Source of the DNA: Bin87 sp965222895
GTDB taxonomy: Bacteria > Chloroflexota > Dehalococcoidia > Lucifugimonadales > UBA3495
Direction: 5' to 3'
Length of the DNA: 64,000 nt
Assembly: GCA_965222895.1 (NCBI GenBank)
Contig: CBDCVB010000002.1
Coordinates: 1,674,001 to 1,738,000, forward strand
The notes below the pieces were generated by a model. It was not told the origin of the DNA. It ran no database searches and saw nothing but the letters and a program-made list of their open reading frames with translations. A program made the translations under genes and the position numbers. Shown piece after piece: positions 8,326-17,067 of the stretch; the first letter of the stretch is position 1; every line of letters begins with the position of its first letter.

Positions 8326-10380
8326 TTATCCGAATACCAGGTAGAGAACGATGATGACCGCGCCGCCCGTCGCGGCTACCAGCGGATAAAATTGCACCTG
8401 GCCGTTTTGAGCGAGGGCAATCAGGCTGCCCACGTTTCGGGAAATCCAGCCGACCAGGCCAACAATGCCGTCAACCAGGTTGCGATCAACCCAGTCGGTG
8501 GTGGCAACAACGGTGCGGTAGAAGACACGGTTGACGATGATACCTTCGTACAGATGGTCGAAGTAGTAGCGTTGGGACAGCAGAGTGTGAACCGGCCCTG
8601 CTTTGATCAAAGGGTCGAAGGACGTGAACGCACGCGGCCAGGCATACACCAGAATTGCCAGCCCAATGCCGCCAATTGCAACCAGGTTGGAGATGGCCGC
8701 AATCACGATGTTGAACGGCGGTGCATGATGCTCGTCGGGCAGACCCGATGCCAGGTACTCGGTGAACCAGTGGGCGGGCACCAGTCCAAACAGACTTTCC
8801 ACACCAACCGGGTTGGCCAACCAGCCGGCGATAACGGCACTGATTCCCAGCAACAGCATCGGCGTTATCATCACCCAGGGCGATTCACCAAGATGAAGGT
8901 GATGGGTTACGCCGGTGGGCGCGGGCAATCCCGCTTCCTCAATATCATGCAATTCCTGCTCGCCGCCGCCGCGGAATTCGCCGTGGAACGTCAGGTGAAC
9001 CATTCTGAACGAGTAGAACGCGGTCAGCAGCACCCCAGCCAGCAGCATGAAGAACACCGCCAGGCTAACTGACATTTGCACCGGGCCACCGCCCAACCAG
9101 GCTTCCAGCAATATTTCGTCCTTGCTCCAGAACCCCGCCAACGGGAAGATGCCCACCAGACTCAACGCGCCGATGGCCGTCAGCGCATAGGTCCATGGCA
9201 ACGCCTTGCGCAACCCGCCCATGTACATAATGTTGAAGGTGCCGACGGCGTGGTTGACACTGCCCGCCGACAGGAACAGCAAGGCTTTGAAGAACGCGTG
9301 GGTGAACAGGTGGAACAGGGCAGAGTTGTAGGCGCCAACGCCGAGGGCAGCCATCATATAACCCAGCTGACTGACGGTGGAGTAGGCCATCACGCGTTTT
9401 ATGTCGTTGGCCGCCAATCCCATGGTGGCGGCAAATACGGCGGTGAACGCACCGATGAGCGCCACCACCATCATGACCGTTTCCGACTCGGCGAACACCG
9501 GGAAGAATCTGCCCACCAGGAAGACCCCGGCGGCCACCATGGTGGCAGCGTGGATCAGGGCGCTGACCGGAGTGGGGCCCTCCATCGCATCGGGAAGCCA
9601 GGTGTGCAGCGGGAACTGGCCACTCTTGCCGGCCGCTCCGGCGAACAACCCCAGGGACAGCCAAAGCAGCGCTCCGCCGGCGACGATTCCGGCCCCGCCG
9701 GCTGCCATCGGCTGGGCGGCCTCCCAGATGTCGGGGATATGAAACGCGTTCAGGCCCTGGGCCGCAAAATCATCGGCCTGGAAGAACAGATAAATAATCG
9801 CCAGCAGGAAACCAACGTCGCCGATGCGAGTGATGATGAACGCTTTTTTGGCTGCCGCCGCTGCCGCAGGCCGGTTGTGCCAGAACCCGATGAGCAGGTA
9901 TGACGACAAGCCCACCAATTCCCAGAAAACGTACATCTGGATTATGTTTACCGCCAGCACCAGGCCAATCATGGACGCGCTGAACAGAGACATGTAGGCG
10001 TAGTATCGTGCGAAACTCTCGTCGCCGTCCATGTAACCCAGGGAATAGATTTGCACCATCAGACTGACGCCCGTAACCACCACCAGCATCACGTTGGTCA
10101 GTGGGTCGAGCAACAAACCCATTTCGACGGAGGCCGGCCCCAAGTCCAGCCACAGATGCGGCGGAAAGGCGTAAACCACACCTTGGGCTGAAGACTGCAA
10201 CAACCAGATTGACAGTGCGAATCCGATGCCCAGCGCGATGATGGTTACGTAGCCCGACAGTTTGGCTACACTCGGGCCGGCCGGCCGGATGACCAGTCCA
10301 ATCAGCAAAAACGAAGCCACGGGCAACAGGAAAATCGCCCACACCAGCTGTTCGGTCAGCATGATGGCGCCATCGCTCAC
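8326..10380 (-). CDS. nuoL: NADH-quinone oxidoreductase subunit L
   Basis: The largest antiporter-like subunit of complex I, with the C-terminal lateral helix expected of NuoL. Hallmarks are the FWELVGLSSYLLIGFW segment, the KSGQFPLHTWLPDAMEGPTPVSALIHA region and the DIKRVMAYSTVSQLGYM motif. The frame is open further upstream, but that extension overlaps the DUF2007 gene and looks non-membrane. I chose the GTG at 10380, which overlaps the DUF2007 stop as GTGA and has GAGGA just upstream. The ATG at 10362 (protein beginning MLTEQLVW) is the alternative. The long C-terminal tail after residue 600 is typical of NuoL. Confidence 0.94.
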   Translation of the reverse strand: MSDGAIMLTEQLVWAIFLLPVASFLLIGLVIRPAGPSVAKLSGYVTIIALGIGFALSIWLLQSSAQGVVYAFPPHLWLDLGPASVEMGLLLDPLTNVMLVVVTGVSLMVQIYSLGYMDGDESFARYYAYMSLFSASMIGLVLAVNIIQMYVFWELVGLSSYLLIGFWHNRPAAAAAAKKAFIITRIGDVGFLLAIIYLFFQADDFAAQGLNAFHIPDIWEAAQPMAAGGAGIVAGGALLWLSLGLFAGAAGKSGQFPLHTWLPDAMEGPTPVSALIHAATMVAAGVFLVGRFFPVFAESETVMMVVALIGAFTAVFAATMGLAANDIKRVMAYSTVSQLGYMMAALGVGAYNSALFHLFTHAFFKALLFLSAGSVNHAVGTFNIMYMGGLRKALPWTYALTAIGALSLVGIFPLAGFWSKDEILLEAWLGGGPVQMSVSLAVFFMLLAGVLLTAFYSFRMVHLTFHGEFRGGGEQELHDIEEAGLPAPTGVTHHLHLGESPWVMITPMLLLGISAVIAGWLANPVGVESLFGLVPAHWFTEYLASGLPDEHHAPPFNIVIAAISNLVAIGGIGLAILVYAWPRAFTSFDPLIKAGPVHTLLSQRYYFDHLYEGIIVNRVFYRTVVATTDWVDRNLVDGIVGLVGWISRNVGSLIALAQNGQVQFYPLVAATGGAVIIVLYLVFG

Positions 10381-10571
10381 AGCTTCCTCACGATTTCTTC
10401 GGCCACATGTTCGCGGCCCTTGGGAACATAGATGACAAACGGCGCTCGCTCGCTCCAGTCCCGTATGTCCCCCTCCGGCAAAATCCGGGTGGGCAAACCC
10501 TCGGCTTCGAAGGCTTCTTTCCAAATTTCTGCTGCCATCAAGTTGGGAGCGCGTTTAAATTCCATCCACAT
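10377..10571 (-). CDS. Small DUF2007-like protein inside the nuo operon
   Basis: A 64-residue protein beginning MWMEFKRAPNLMAAEIWKEA and ending in a VYVPKGREHVAEEIV segment. This resembles the DUF2007 (putative signal-transducing) fold: an alpha-beta unit in which a small protein senses or binds something through a GlnB-like ferredoxin fold. It lies between nuoK and nuoL, and its stop overlaps the likely nuoL GTG start by 4 bases, so translation is probably coupled. No catalytic residues are evident. The start could be the second Met. Its function in complex I assembly is not known and I do not assign one. Confidence 0.75.
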   Translation of the reverse strand: MWMEFKRAPNLMAAEIWKEAFEAEGLPTRILPEGDIRDWSERAPFVIYVPKGREHVAEEIVRKL

Positions 10572-10641
10572 AGCTTATGCTTTATAGCTCATGCTTCATT
10601 GATTCGTTCCAGGTTATTCGTGCGCGGATTCGCCAGGGGCG

Positions 10642-10971
10642 TCAGTGCCGGAGCACTGCGGCATCGGTCAAATCCACGCTTTCATTGGTGCGAAACACTG
10701 CGAACACAATCCCCAGACCCAGGGCGATTTCCGCGGCGGCCACCGTGATGATGAACACAGCGAATACCTGCCCGGTGAGCACTGCGGACAGTTGTTCCTG
10801 CACGGCGTAGGGCGCCAGCCAGCGGCCCATCGCTACCAGCGTCAGGTTCACTCCGTTGAACATCAACTCGATGGACATCAACACGGCGATGAAGTTTCGG
10901 CGAGCCAGCGCTCCATACAGACCGATGCAGAAAATAATGGCCGCGACGATGAGCATTGATTCCAGCGACAA
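10642..10971 (-). CDS. nuoK: NADH-quinone oxidoreductase subunit K
   Basis: A 109-residue, three-helix membrane subunit of complex I. It carries the MSIELMFNGVNL segment, whose glutamate is the conserved proton-channel residue, and the second buried Glu in AAAEIALGL. Length and helix count match the family. It is 4 bp downstream of nuoJ. Confidence 0.95.
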   Translation of the reverse strand: MSLESMLIVAAIIFCIGLYGALARRNFIAVLMSIELMFNGVNLTLVAMGRWLAPYAVQEQLSAVLTGQVFAVFIITVAAAEIALGLGIVFAVFRTNESVDLTDAAVLRH

Positions 10972-10975
10972 AGCT

Positions 10976-11560
10976 CTATCTCCCCCGCCCGCGGGCCAGA
11001 GCTAATCCACCGATAGCTGCTGCCAGCAACAGCAACGATACAGCTTCAAAGGGCAGCACGAAATCGCTTATCAACAGGTCGGCGAGTCCACCTTCTTGTA
11101 CGCTTTCAACCTCACGCGCGGTCAAACCCGCGCTGGTAAGTGCGGGCGCATCGGGGATGCCAACTGCCTGGTTCTGAGCGATTTGCGATTTACTCTCCAA
11201 CCCCGCTCCCGCCAGGGTAGTCCAGTCGGTGGTGGTTGCCGTTGCAATCATCACCGCTAGCAACAGGGCCGACACGAGCGCGGCTGGAATCTGCAAACGG
11301 TTGGGGGTGTTGCCATGCTGTACGTCCCTGGTCAACATCACTCCGAATATGAACAATACGGCGATTGCTCCCACGTAGATTAAAACCTGTACCACCGCCA
11401 GAAACTCGGCGTTCATCATCACGAAAAAGCCGCCAACCGCGATAAAAACCAGCGAAAGCAAAAGCGCCGCACGGAACAGATCGCGCACCAGCACTACGCC
11501 GATTGATCCGGCCACCGCCACAATCGCAAGCGTCCAGAATACTATTTGCTCAAACCACAT
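10976..11560 (-). CDS. nuoJ: NADH-quinone oxidoreductase subunit J
   Basis: A 194-residue membrane subunit of complex I with five hydrophobic helices. The VLIYVGAIAVLFIFGVMLT segment contains the conserved pi-bulge helix of NuoJ. The soluble loop around residues 90-145 is longer than average. It begins directly after the nuoI stop. Confidence 0.94.
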   Translation of the reverse strand: MWFEQIVFWTLAIVAVAGSIGVVLVRDLFRAALLLSLVFIAVGGFFVMMNAEFLAVVQVLIYVGAIAVLFIFGVMLTRDVQHGNTPNRLQIPAALVSALLLAVMIATATTTDWTTLAGAGLESKSQIAQNQAVGIPDAPALTSAGLTAREVESVQEGGLADLLISDFVLPFEAVSLLLLAAAIGGLALARGRGR

Positions 11561-12133
11561 CTAGGCGTCGTCCCTGGAATCCCGGCCCGCCAGACGTATA
11601 CCGGCCTTCTCACGCTGGTGCCAACGCCATTTTTCCCGGCCCACCTCGCGCCACCCCAGCGGCCGGCTGACTCCGGGCCGATACTCCATGCCCTCCAGCT
11701 GAGGCCGGAACCAGGTGCTCGGGTGCTTGTCGGCGTGGCGGAGCCGGTCGATGGAAATCACCAAATCGGTGCGTTTGTACTGCCCCTCTTCAAAACCGCT
11801 GCCCATGAACAACGCATCATATGGGCAGGCCTCTACGCACAGCCCGCAGAACATACACCGTTGCAGGTCGATGTCAAAGGTTTCCAGCAGGTATTTGTCA
11901 CCCTGCAATGGGGCGGTTTCACTGGGCTTGGTCACTATTTTGATGATTCCCAACGGGCAATACTTGGCGCACGAAGCGCATCCGGTGCAGCGTTCTTCGT
12001 ACCAGGCGAACTCCTCGCCGCGGAACCTGGGGTGTTGCGGCACCCGCTGTTCGGGATAGGAAATAGTGAACGGTTTGCGCACCAGGTTGGACAGGGTAAC
12101 CATCAACCCCTTGGCCATTTCTAATCCGTACAT
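11561..12133 (-). CDS. nuoI: NADH-quinone oxidoreductase subunit I (2x[4Fe-4S])
   Basis: A 190-residue ferredoxin-type subunit with two complete [4Fe-4S] motifs, CTGCASCAKYCP and CMFCGLCVEACP. It carries electrons from the hydrophilic arm to the N2 cluster of NuoB. With NuoEFG absent from the block, NuoI is the most probable entry site for an external electron donor such as reduced ferredoxin. The ATG is preceded by GGAG ten bases upstream. Confidence 0.95.
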   Translation of the reverse strand: MYGLEMAKGLMVTLSNLVRKPFTISYPEQRVPQHPRFRGEEFAWYEERCTGCASCAKYCPLGIIKIVTKPSETAPLQGDKYLLETFDIDLQRCMFCGLCVEACPYDALFMGSGFEEGQYKRTDLVISIDRLRHADKHPSTWFRPQLEGMEYRPGVSRPLGWREVGREKWRWHQREKAGIRLAGRDSRDDA

Positions 12134-12167
12134 TGTGGCTCTGCTCCGGTGTGTGCCCGCGCTGCCC

Positions 12168-13400
12168 TTATCTCGCGTCGATGGTCGAAACGCCGTTGAC
12201 CACGGGTTGGACTGCCCGGGCAGTTGGCGAGGAATTTTGTACCCTTTGGCGTATCAACTGGCCGAAAACTGCAATCGTAACCGCAGCAAGAACTATGTTG
12301 ATGCCGGCCATAATCCACAGATCGCTGGTGGTCAGAGCACCGTGGGCGTCGCGCAGGAAGTAGACCTCCAGCACAACAGCAATCAGGTTGATTATGCTCA
12401 ACGGCATCAGGAACTTCCAGCATACGGCCATAATCTGGTCCAGTCGTAACCGGGGGTACGTAGCGCGTATCCAGACGAAGATAAATATCCCGATAAACGT
12501 TTTGATGAGGAACCACAGCCATCCCAGCCAGTCGGCGATCGGGCCGGCCCAACCGGCGAAAAACAGCGTCGCAATCAATGCAGACACGACCAGCGCGCCC
12601 CCGAACTCTGCCGCCTGAATCAATGCGAACTTGATGCCGCTGTACTCGGTGTGGTAGCCGGCGATAATCTCAGATTCGGCTTCTGCCACATCAAAGGGCG
12701 TGCGGTTCAACTCCGCAGACATACCGGCAAGGAACACGAAGAACGCCAGCGGTTGCACGAGGAAGAACGGCACCGCCTGGGCCACAACAATGTCCCCCAG
12801 CGACATTGAGCCGGCCACCAGCACCACACCCAACAAAGACAGCACGACGGGCACCTCGTAACTGAGCAGAACCGCCACCGCCCGGCCCGCGCCGAACAGT
12901 GCATACCGGTTGTTGGATGCCCAGCCCGCAGTGAATATCGCGATGGTGGTTAGCGAGCTGACCGCCAGCACGAATAATACGCCCACGTTGAGGTCCACCA
13001 GCGCCACATTCTTGGCGAAGGGAATTACCGACGTGGCCACCAGGAGGCTGGCAACCATCAAAACCGGCACGATGGTGAAGGCGATGCGGTCGGCGCCGTA
13101 GGGGATGATGTCTTCTTTGGTAATTAGCTTGACCAAATCTGCAATCGGTTGCAGAGCGCCGAACGGCCCCCAGCGGTTCGGGCCGATCCGGTTTTGGAAT
13201 CTGCCGAGCAAACGTCGCTCACCCCAGCTGACAATCGCTGCGCCCAGCAGCACCGCATTAATCAGTATGAGCATAATGACCGCGCCGGCGACCACGTATG
13301 ACAACCAGCACGGCAGGAACTGACCGGCCGTTTCATAAATCAGTCGGAACAGCGGGTTGCCGCCGAGCACGCCGTCTGGGTTGAGCAGGCAACCGTTCAT
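12168..13400 (-). CDS. nuoH: NADH-quinone oxidoreductase subunit H
   Basis: A 410-residue, eight-helix membrane subunit that forms the quinone chamber with NuoB and NuoD. Visible hallmarks are ERRLLGRFQNRIGPNRWGPFG (key residues Glu, Arg, Arg-Ile-Gly-Pro-Asn) near residues 60-80, the NRTPFDVAEAESE acidic quinone-gate region, and FVWIRATYPRLRLDQIM. Its start overlaps the nuoD stop by 4 bases (ATGA), so the two are translationally coupled. Confidence 0.96.
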   Translation of the reverse strand: MNGCLLNPDGVLGGNPLFRLIYETAGQFLPCWLSYVVAGAVIMLILINAVLLGAAIVSWGERRLLGRFQNRIGPNRWGPFGALQPIADLVKLITKEDIIPYGADRIAFTIVPVLMVASLLVATSVIPFAKNVALVDLNVGVLFVLAVSSLTTIAIFTAGWASNNRYALFGAGRAVAVLLSYEVPVVLSLLGVVLVAGSMSLGDIVVAQAVPFFLVQPLAFFVFLAGMSAELNRTPFDVAEAESEIIAGYHTEYSGIKFALIQAAEFGGALVVSALIATLFFAGWAGPIADWLGWLWFLIKTFIGIFIFVWIRATYPRLRLDQIMAVCWKFLMPLSIINLIAVVLEVYFLRDAHGALTTSDLWIMAGINIVLAAVTIAVFGQLIRQRVQNSSPTARAVQPVVNGVSTIDAR

Positions 13401-14503
13401 CGGTCAACTTCGCCCATATTGATGTCGACGCTGCCTAGCGAAACTATCATATCGGCCAGCTTCCAACCGACGAGCAGATGTTCCATGATGGTCAGATTGA
13501 TCAGCGAAGGGGAACGAATCTTGCAGCGATAGGGCGATATTCCGCCGTCGCTGACCAGATAAAATCCCAACTCCCCCTTGGATGCTTCCACTCGCCCATA
13601 GGCTTCGGCGCCAGGCTCGGCGCGGAGCACCAGGGGAACTTCCAGGCGCGCTGGCCCCGGTTCGATCCGCTCTATGCACTGCCGCACGATGCGCAGACTC
13701 TGGCGCACTTCCTGCATCCGAACCCAGAACCGGTCGTAATTGTCGCCGTTGGTGCCCAACGGTACATCGAACTCGACCTGGTCGTAGGCATCGTAGGGGG
13801 CCAGTTTGCGCCAATCCCAGTTGACCCCGCTGGCCCTTAGCACCGGCCCGCTGGCCGAACAATTGATGGCAACGTCGGCGGGCAACGGGCTGACCCCGCG
13901 CGTGCGCACGATCAGAATTTCGTTGTTGAGCAGCAGGTTTTCCAGCTCTTCCAGCTCGCCCTCAAAATCGTCGAGGAACTTGTCCAGGGCCGGCCAAAAA
14001 TCTTCGGGCGCGTCGGCAAACACGCCGCCGGGCCTCATGTAACTCACGGTGATGCGCGCGCCACACAGCATCTCGAACAGGTCGAGGATGCGCTCCCGGC
14101 TGCGGAAGGTGTACATTAATGGCGTACCAAACGCTCCCAACTCCTGCACAAAAAACCCGACGGCTATCAGGTGGCTGGCGATGCGTTGCAACTCGGCGGT
14201 CAGCGTCCGCAGCCACTTCCCGCGTGGCTGCGGCTCAATGCCCAGCAATTGCTCCACTGCCAAACAGTACGCCTGGTTGTTAATCATCGAAGACGTGTAG
14301 TCCAACCGGTCGGTGAGCGTGACAATTTGCACGTAGTTGCGCTCTTCGGCCAGTTTTTCGGTTCCGCGATGCAGGTAGCCGAGCACCGGTTCAACCTCAA
14401 CGATGTCTTCGCCGTCAAAGGTGATGCGCACACGGAACACGCCGTGGGTACTGGGGTGCTGCGGCCCCACGTTGACGGTCATTGGCTCGGTTCGAATTGT
14501 CAT
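13397..14503 (-). CDS. nuoD: NADH-quinone oxidoreductase subunit D
   Basis: The 49-kDa-type subunit (368 residues) lines the quinone-binding cavity. It begins with the typical VNVGPQHPSTHGVFR segment, containing the conserved His, and has EPVLGYLHRGTEKLAE and a C-terminal GSVDINMGEVDR end. It is separate from NuoC, unlike the fused NuoCD of enterobacteria. It is homologous to NiFe hydrogenase large subunits but lacks their nickel-binding cysteines, as expected for complex I. Confidence 0.96.
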   Translation of the reverse strand: MTIRTEPMTVNVGPQHPSTHGVFRVRITFDGEDIVEVEPVLGYLHRGTEKLAEERNYVQIVTLTDRLDYTSSMINNQAYCLAVEQLLGIEPQPRGKWLRTLTAELQRIASHLIAVGFFVQELGAFGTPLMYTFRSRERILDLFEMLCGARITVSYMRPGGVFADAPEDFWPALDKFLDDFEGELEELENLLLNNEILIVRTRGVSPLPADVAINCSASGPVLRASGVNWDWRKLAPYDAYDQVEFDVPLGTNGDNYDRFWVRMQEVRQSLRIVRQCIERIEPGPARLEVPLVLRAEPGAEAYGRVEASKGELGFYLVSDGGISPYRCKIRSPSLINLTIMEHLLVGWKLADMIVSLGSVDINMGEVDR

Positions 14504-14539
14504 GGATTTTTACAAATTGTCAGCGATGCTGAACGGTTG

Positions 14540-14983
14540 TTACAGGAAATCCTTGCGCAACGGGTGTCCCTCAAAACCTTCCCACAACATTATTCGCTTC
14601 AGATTGGGATGGCCGGTGAATCTGACACCCATCAGGTCCCAGATTTCCCGTTCCTGGAAATCGGCTCCGCGCCAAACGCTCACCACCGATGCTGCCGTGG
14701 GGTCTTCTCGGCCGTACACGCGGCTACGGACGATGCCGGTGTGCTGTTTGTCGATGGAAGTCAGGTGGTACACGAGCTCAAAGTGCTCAACGTAATCCAC
14801 GGCGCTGACGGAGTTCAGAAACTTGAAATCCAGTTCCGAGTCGTCCCACAAGGCGGCGGCAACGGAATTCAGCGATTCCGGTGCAACCCAAACCGCCGAA
14901 TCGTTCCATTCAAGCACGGCGTTGGGCGTTAATTCCCGCAGCCGCTGGGCCAGGGTTTGACCGGACAGGGCCGTTATCATCAC
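14540..14983 (-). CDS. nuoC: NADH-quinone oxidoreductase subunit C
   Basis: The 30-kDa-type subunit (about 147 residues), with the characteristic motif ERE-W-DLMGVRFTGHPNLKRIM (key residues Glu-Arg-Glu, Asp-Leu, Gly-His-Pro). It is structural in the hydrophilic arm. The start is either GTG at 14983, overlapping the nuoB stop, or the ATG three bases later. Both imply coupling to nuoB. Confidence 0.94.
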   Translation of the reverse strand: MMITALSGQTLAQRLRELTPNAVLEWNDSAVWVAPESLNSVAAALWDDSELDFKFLNSVSAVDYVEHFELVYHLTSIDKQHTGIVRSRVYGREDPTAASVVSVWRGADFQEREIWDLMGVRFTGHPNLKRIMLWEGFEGHPLRKDFL

Positions 14984-15597
14984 GGCTTGAAGCTACCGCT
15001 GCCCAGGTTGCGGTACCTCTTAATTTTCTCGTGCAACTCCATGATGCCATACAGCAGCGCGTCGGGCCGCGGTGGGCACCCCGGGACGTAAACATCGACC
15101 GGAATTATGTGGTCAACTCCGGGCACAACGCTGTAGGAACCGAAATACGGCCCGCCACTGGTGGCGCAAACGCCCATGGCGATCACCCAGCGCGGTTCGG
15201 CCATCTGCTCGTAGATACGCTTGATGGGCGGCGCCATTTTCCAGGTTACGGTGCCAGCCACAATCATAAGGTCGGCCTGACGGGGAGAAGCGCGGAACAC
15301 TTCCATACCGAAGCGGGAGATGTCAAAGCGGCCCATCGCCGTCGCCATCATTTCAAACGCGCAGCAGGCCAGGCCGAAAGATACCGGCCACAGGGCGGAC
15401 TTGCGGCTCCAGTTCACCAGAGCATCCACCGAGGTGACCATCAGGTTGCGTTGCAGGTCGTCGGGCACCTCGATCATGGGCATTTCGATGGGCAACTGCG
15501 AGGCAGCCATCAGGTCGTTTACTACCTGTCCCTCAGAACGGTCAATTTCCCAGGTGCGGTTGTGGAGCGGGCCACCGCCGGGCGTCAGTTCAGCCAT
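14980..15597 (-). CDS. nuoB: NADH-quinone oxidoreductase subunit B (N2 cluster)
   Basis: A 205-residue subunit binding the terminal N2 [4Fe-4S] cluster. The tandem-cysteine motif GLACCAFE, the later GVCATSGG and the VPGCPPRPDALL motif are all present, giving the four ligands. The N-terminal 40 residues are somewhat longer than in many homologues, so the true start may be internal. Confidence 0.95.
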   Translation of the reverse strand: MAELTPGGGPLHNRTWEIDRSEGQVVNDLMAASQLPIEMPMIEVPDDLQRNLMVTSVDALVNWSRKSALWPVSFGLACCAFEMMATAMGRFDISRFGMEVFRASPRQADLMIVAGTVTWKMAPPIKRIYEQMAEPRWVIAMGVCATSGGPYFGSYSVVPGVDHIIPVDVYVPGCPPRPDALLYGIMELHEKIKRYRNLGSGSFKP

Positions 15598-15603
15598 AGT
15601 CGG

Positions 15604-15990
15604 TCAGCCTTGCCATTCCAGATCGTGCTTGCGCCACGCGTATGCCCACGCCAGCAGCAAAATTCCTACGAACACCGCCATCTCAATCAAAGCGAAAAGT
15701 TCCAATGTCAGGAATTTGGTCGCCCACGGGTACAGGAACACCACCTCAACATCGAATATGACGAACAGGATGGCGAACATGTAAAAGCGAAACTGGAACC
15801 GGTTCCAGGTGCCGCCGATAGTTTCAACGCCGCATTCGTAGGTGTCGTGCTTCACCGGGTCCGGCCGCGCGGGCCGTAATCCCAACTTCGACAATGCGTA
15901 GGATGCCATCAACAAGCTGGATGGCACGACGATGGCGAGCACCAGGAAAATGGCGATTAGGCCGTATTGTCCCAAATAATCATCAATCAT
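15604..15990 (-). CDS. nuoA: NADH-quinone oxidoreductase subunit A
   Basis: A three-helix membrane subunit with the conserved KHDTYECGVETIGGTW loop, in which the Tyr-Glu-Cys-Gly is diagnostic, and the helix motif FVIFDVEVVFLYPWA. This is the first gene of the complex I block. I prefer the ATG at 15990. A TTG at 16002 in the same frame would add four residues. Neither has a clear ribosome-binding site. Confidence 0.93.
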   Translation of the reverse strand: MIDDYLGQYGLIAIFLVLAIVVPSSLLMASYALSKLGLRPARPDPVKHDTYECGVETIGGTWNRFQFRFYMFAILFVIFDVEVVFLYPWATKFLTLELFALIEMAVFVGILLLAWAYAWRKHDLEWQG

Positions 15991-16081
15991 GGTGGCACTC
16001 AATCATGGCCGCGAATCCCCTGAAACGGGTCGGTCGGTTGGCGCTGCGTTACGTCCGGAATCTGGCTAAATGAGCGGCAGC

Positions 16082-16108
16082 ATTATACCATATCGTCGGT
16101 TCGGCCAA
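16082..16108 (-). promoter_or_regulatory. Probable sigma-70 promoter for nuoA
   Basis: On the minus strand a perfect TATAAT lies at 16082-16087. A weak -35 candidate, TTGGCC, lies at 16103-16108 with a short 15-base spacer. It stands in the divergent gap between nuoA and the alpha/beta hydrolase and would give a leader of roughly 85 bases. The -10 match is strong and the -35 is poor. Confidence 0.45.
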
Positions 16109-16140
16109 TAGGAACAATCCTCACGAACACCGGGCAAGAC

Positions 16141-17025
16141 ATGACAACTTCAAGCTGCAGCCAGGATTGGCAGTCCCGCTTTGTACACGCCAACGGCATA
16201 CGGCACCACTATCTGGAGTGGGGCGATGCGACCAGCCCGCCGCTGTTGATGCTTCATGCAACGGGATTGTGCGCCTGGCCCTGGAAACCCATCGCCCGCC
16301 GGTTGGCCGAACAGTACCGTGTGCTGGCATTCGACCAGCGCGGGCACGGGGATACGGATGCGTCGGAAAAGGGATACCGTTTCGAGTTTGCCGGCGATGA
16401 CCTGGCGGCTATCATCGGCGAAATGGATTTGGAACGTCCCCGGATAGTCGGTCATTCGTCCGGTGGGTTGGCCAGCATCATTGCCGCCTCTCAGATGCCG
16501 GGTCGATTCGGCCCGGTGGTTCTGGTTGAAACGCGGGTCAGCAACGACCCGGCCACCACGCCGGCCCAGGACTTGAACCTCAGGGCAGAGCGGACCCGTA
16601 TGAAACGATCCATCTGGGACAGTCGCGCTGCAATGTTTGACGGGTATCGTCCCCGCGCCGCCTTCAGGGATTGGGAGGATGAACCCTTCGAGCAATTCAT
16701 CACCGGAGGCACGCGGTTGCTGCCTGACGGAAAGGCGCAACTCAAATGCCACCCCGATACGGAAGCTACCTTTTATGGCAGGCGGGACGACTTGCAAGTC
16801 GAAAATTACCTGCGCGGTTTGCCCGGCGACTGGCTGCTGCTGCTGGCAGACTACCCCGGTTGCCAGCATCCGGGCGACCCCGGCGTGGGCCGGTTCGTAG
16901 AGCTGGTGGCCGGCGCGCGGGTCAAGCCGATGGGCAAGGGCAGCCACTTTCTGCCCATGGAATACCCTGATGAAGTATGGGCCTCGGTTAAACAGTGGTT
17001 TGACGCCATCCCCGATGCGCTCTAA
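16141..17025 (+). CDS. Alpha/beta hydrolase
   Basis: A 294-residue alpha/beta-fold hydrolase. The nucleophile elbow GHSSG puts Ser106 as the nucleophile. The oxyanion region LHATGLCAWPW follows the first beta strands, FDQRGHGDT is the typical strand-4 motif, and a C-terminal GKGSHFLPME provides a candidate catalytic His. There is no signal peptide, so it should be cytosolic. It lies just upstream of a CoA transferase on the same strand (42 bp gap), which hints at esterase or thioesterase activity on a CoA or ester substrate. The substrate is unknown. Confidence 0.85.
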   Translation: MTTSSCSQDWQSRFVHANGIRHHYLEWGDATSPPLLMLHATGLCAWPWKPIARRLAEQYRVLAFDQRGHGDTDASEKGYRFEFAGDDLAAIIGEMDLERPRIVGHSSGGLASIIAASQMPGRFGPVVLVETRVSNDPATTPAQDLNLRAERTRMKRSIWDSRAAMFDGYRPRAAFRDWEDEPFEQFITGGTRLLPDGKAQLKCHPDTEATFYGRRDDLQVENYLRGLPGDWLLLLADYPGCQHPGDPGVGRFVELVAGARVKPMGKGSHFLPMEYPDEVWASVKQWFDAIPDAL

Positions 17026-17067
17026 TATCGGTGGTACCCAATCTGCGCATCGTATGGGAAGGTTCTT

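Noticed and set aside
14881..15879. 332-residue plus-strand frame opposite nuoB/nuoA
   Set aside because: It lies antisense to nuoB/nuoA, which have clear motifs, and its own sequence is repetitive without domains.
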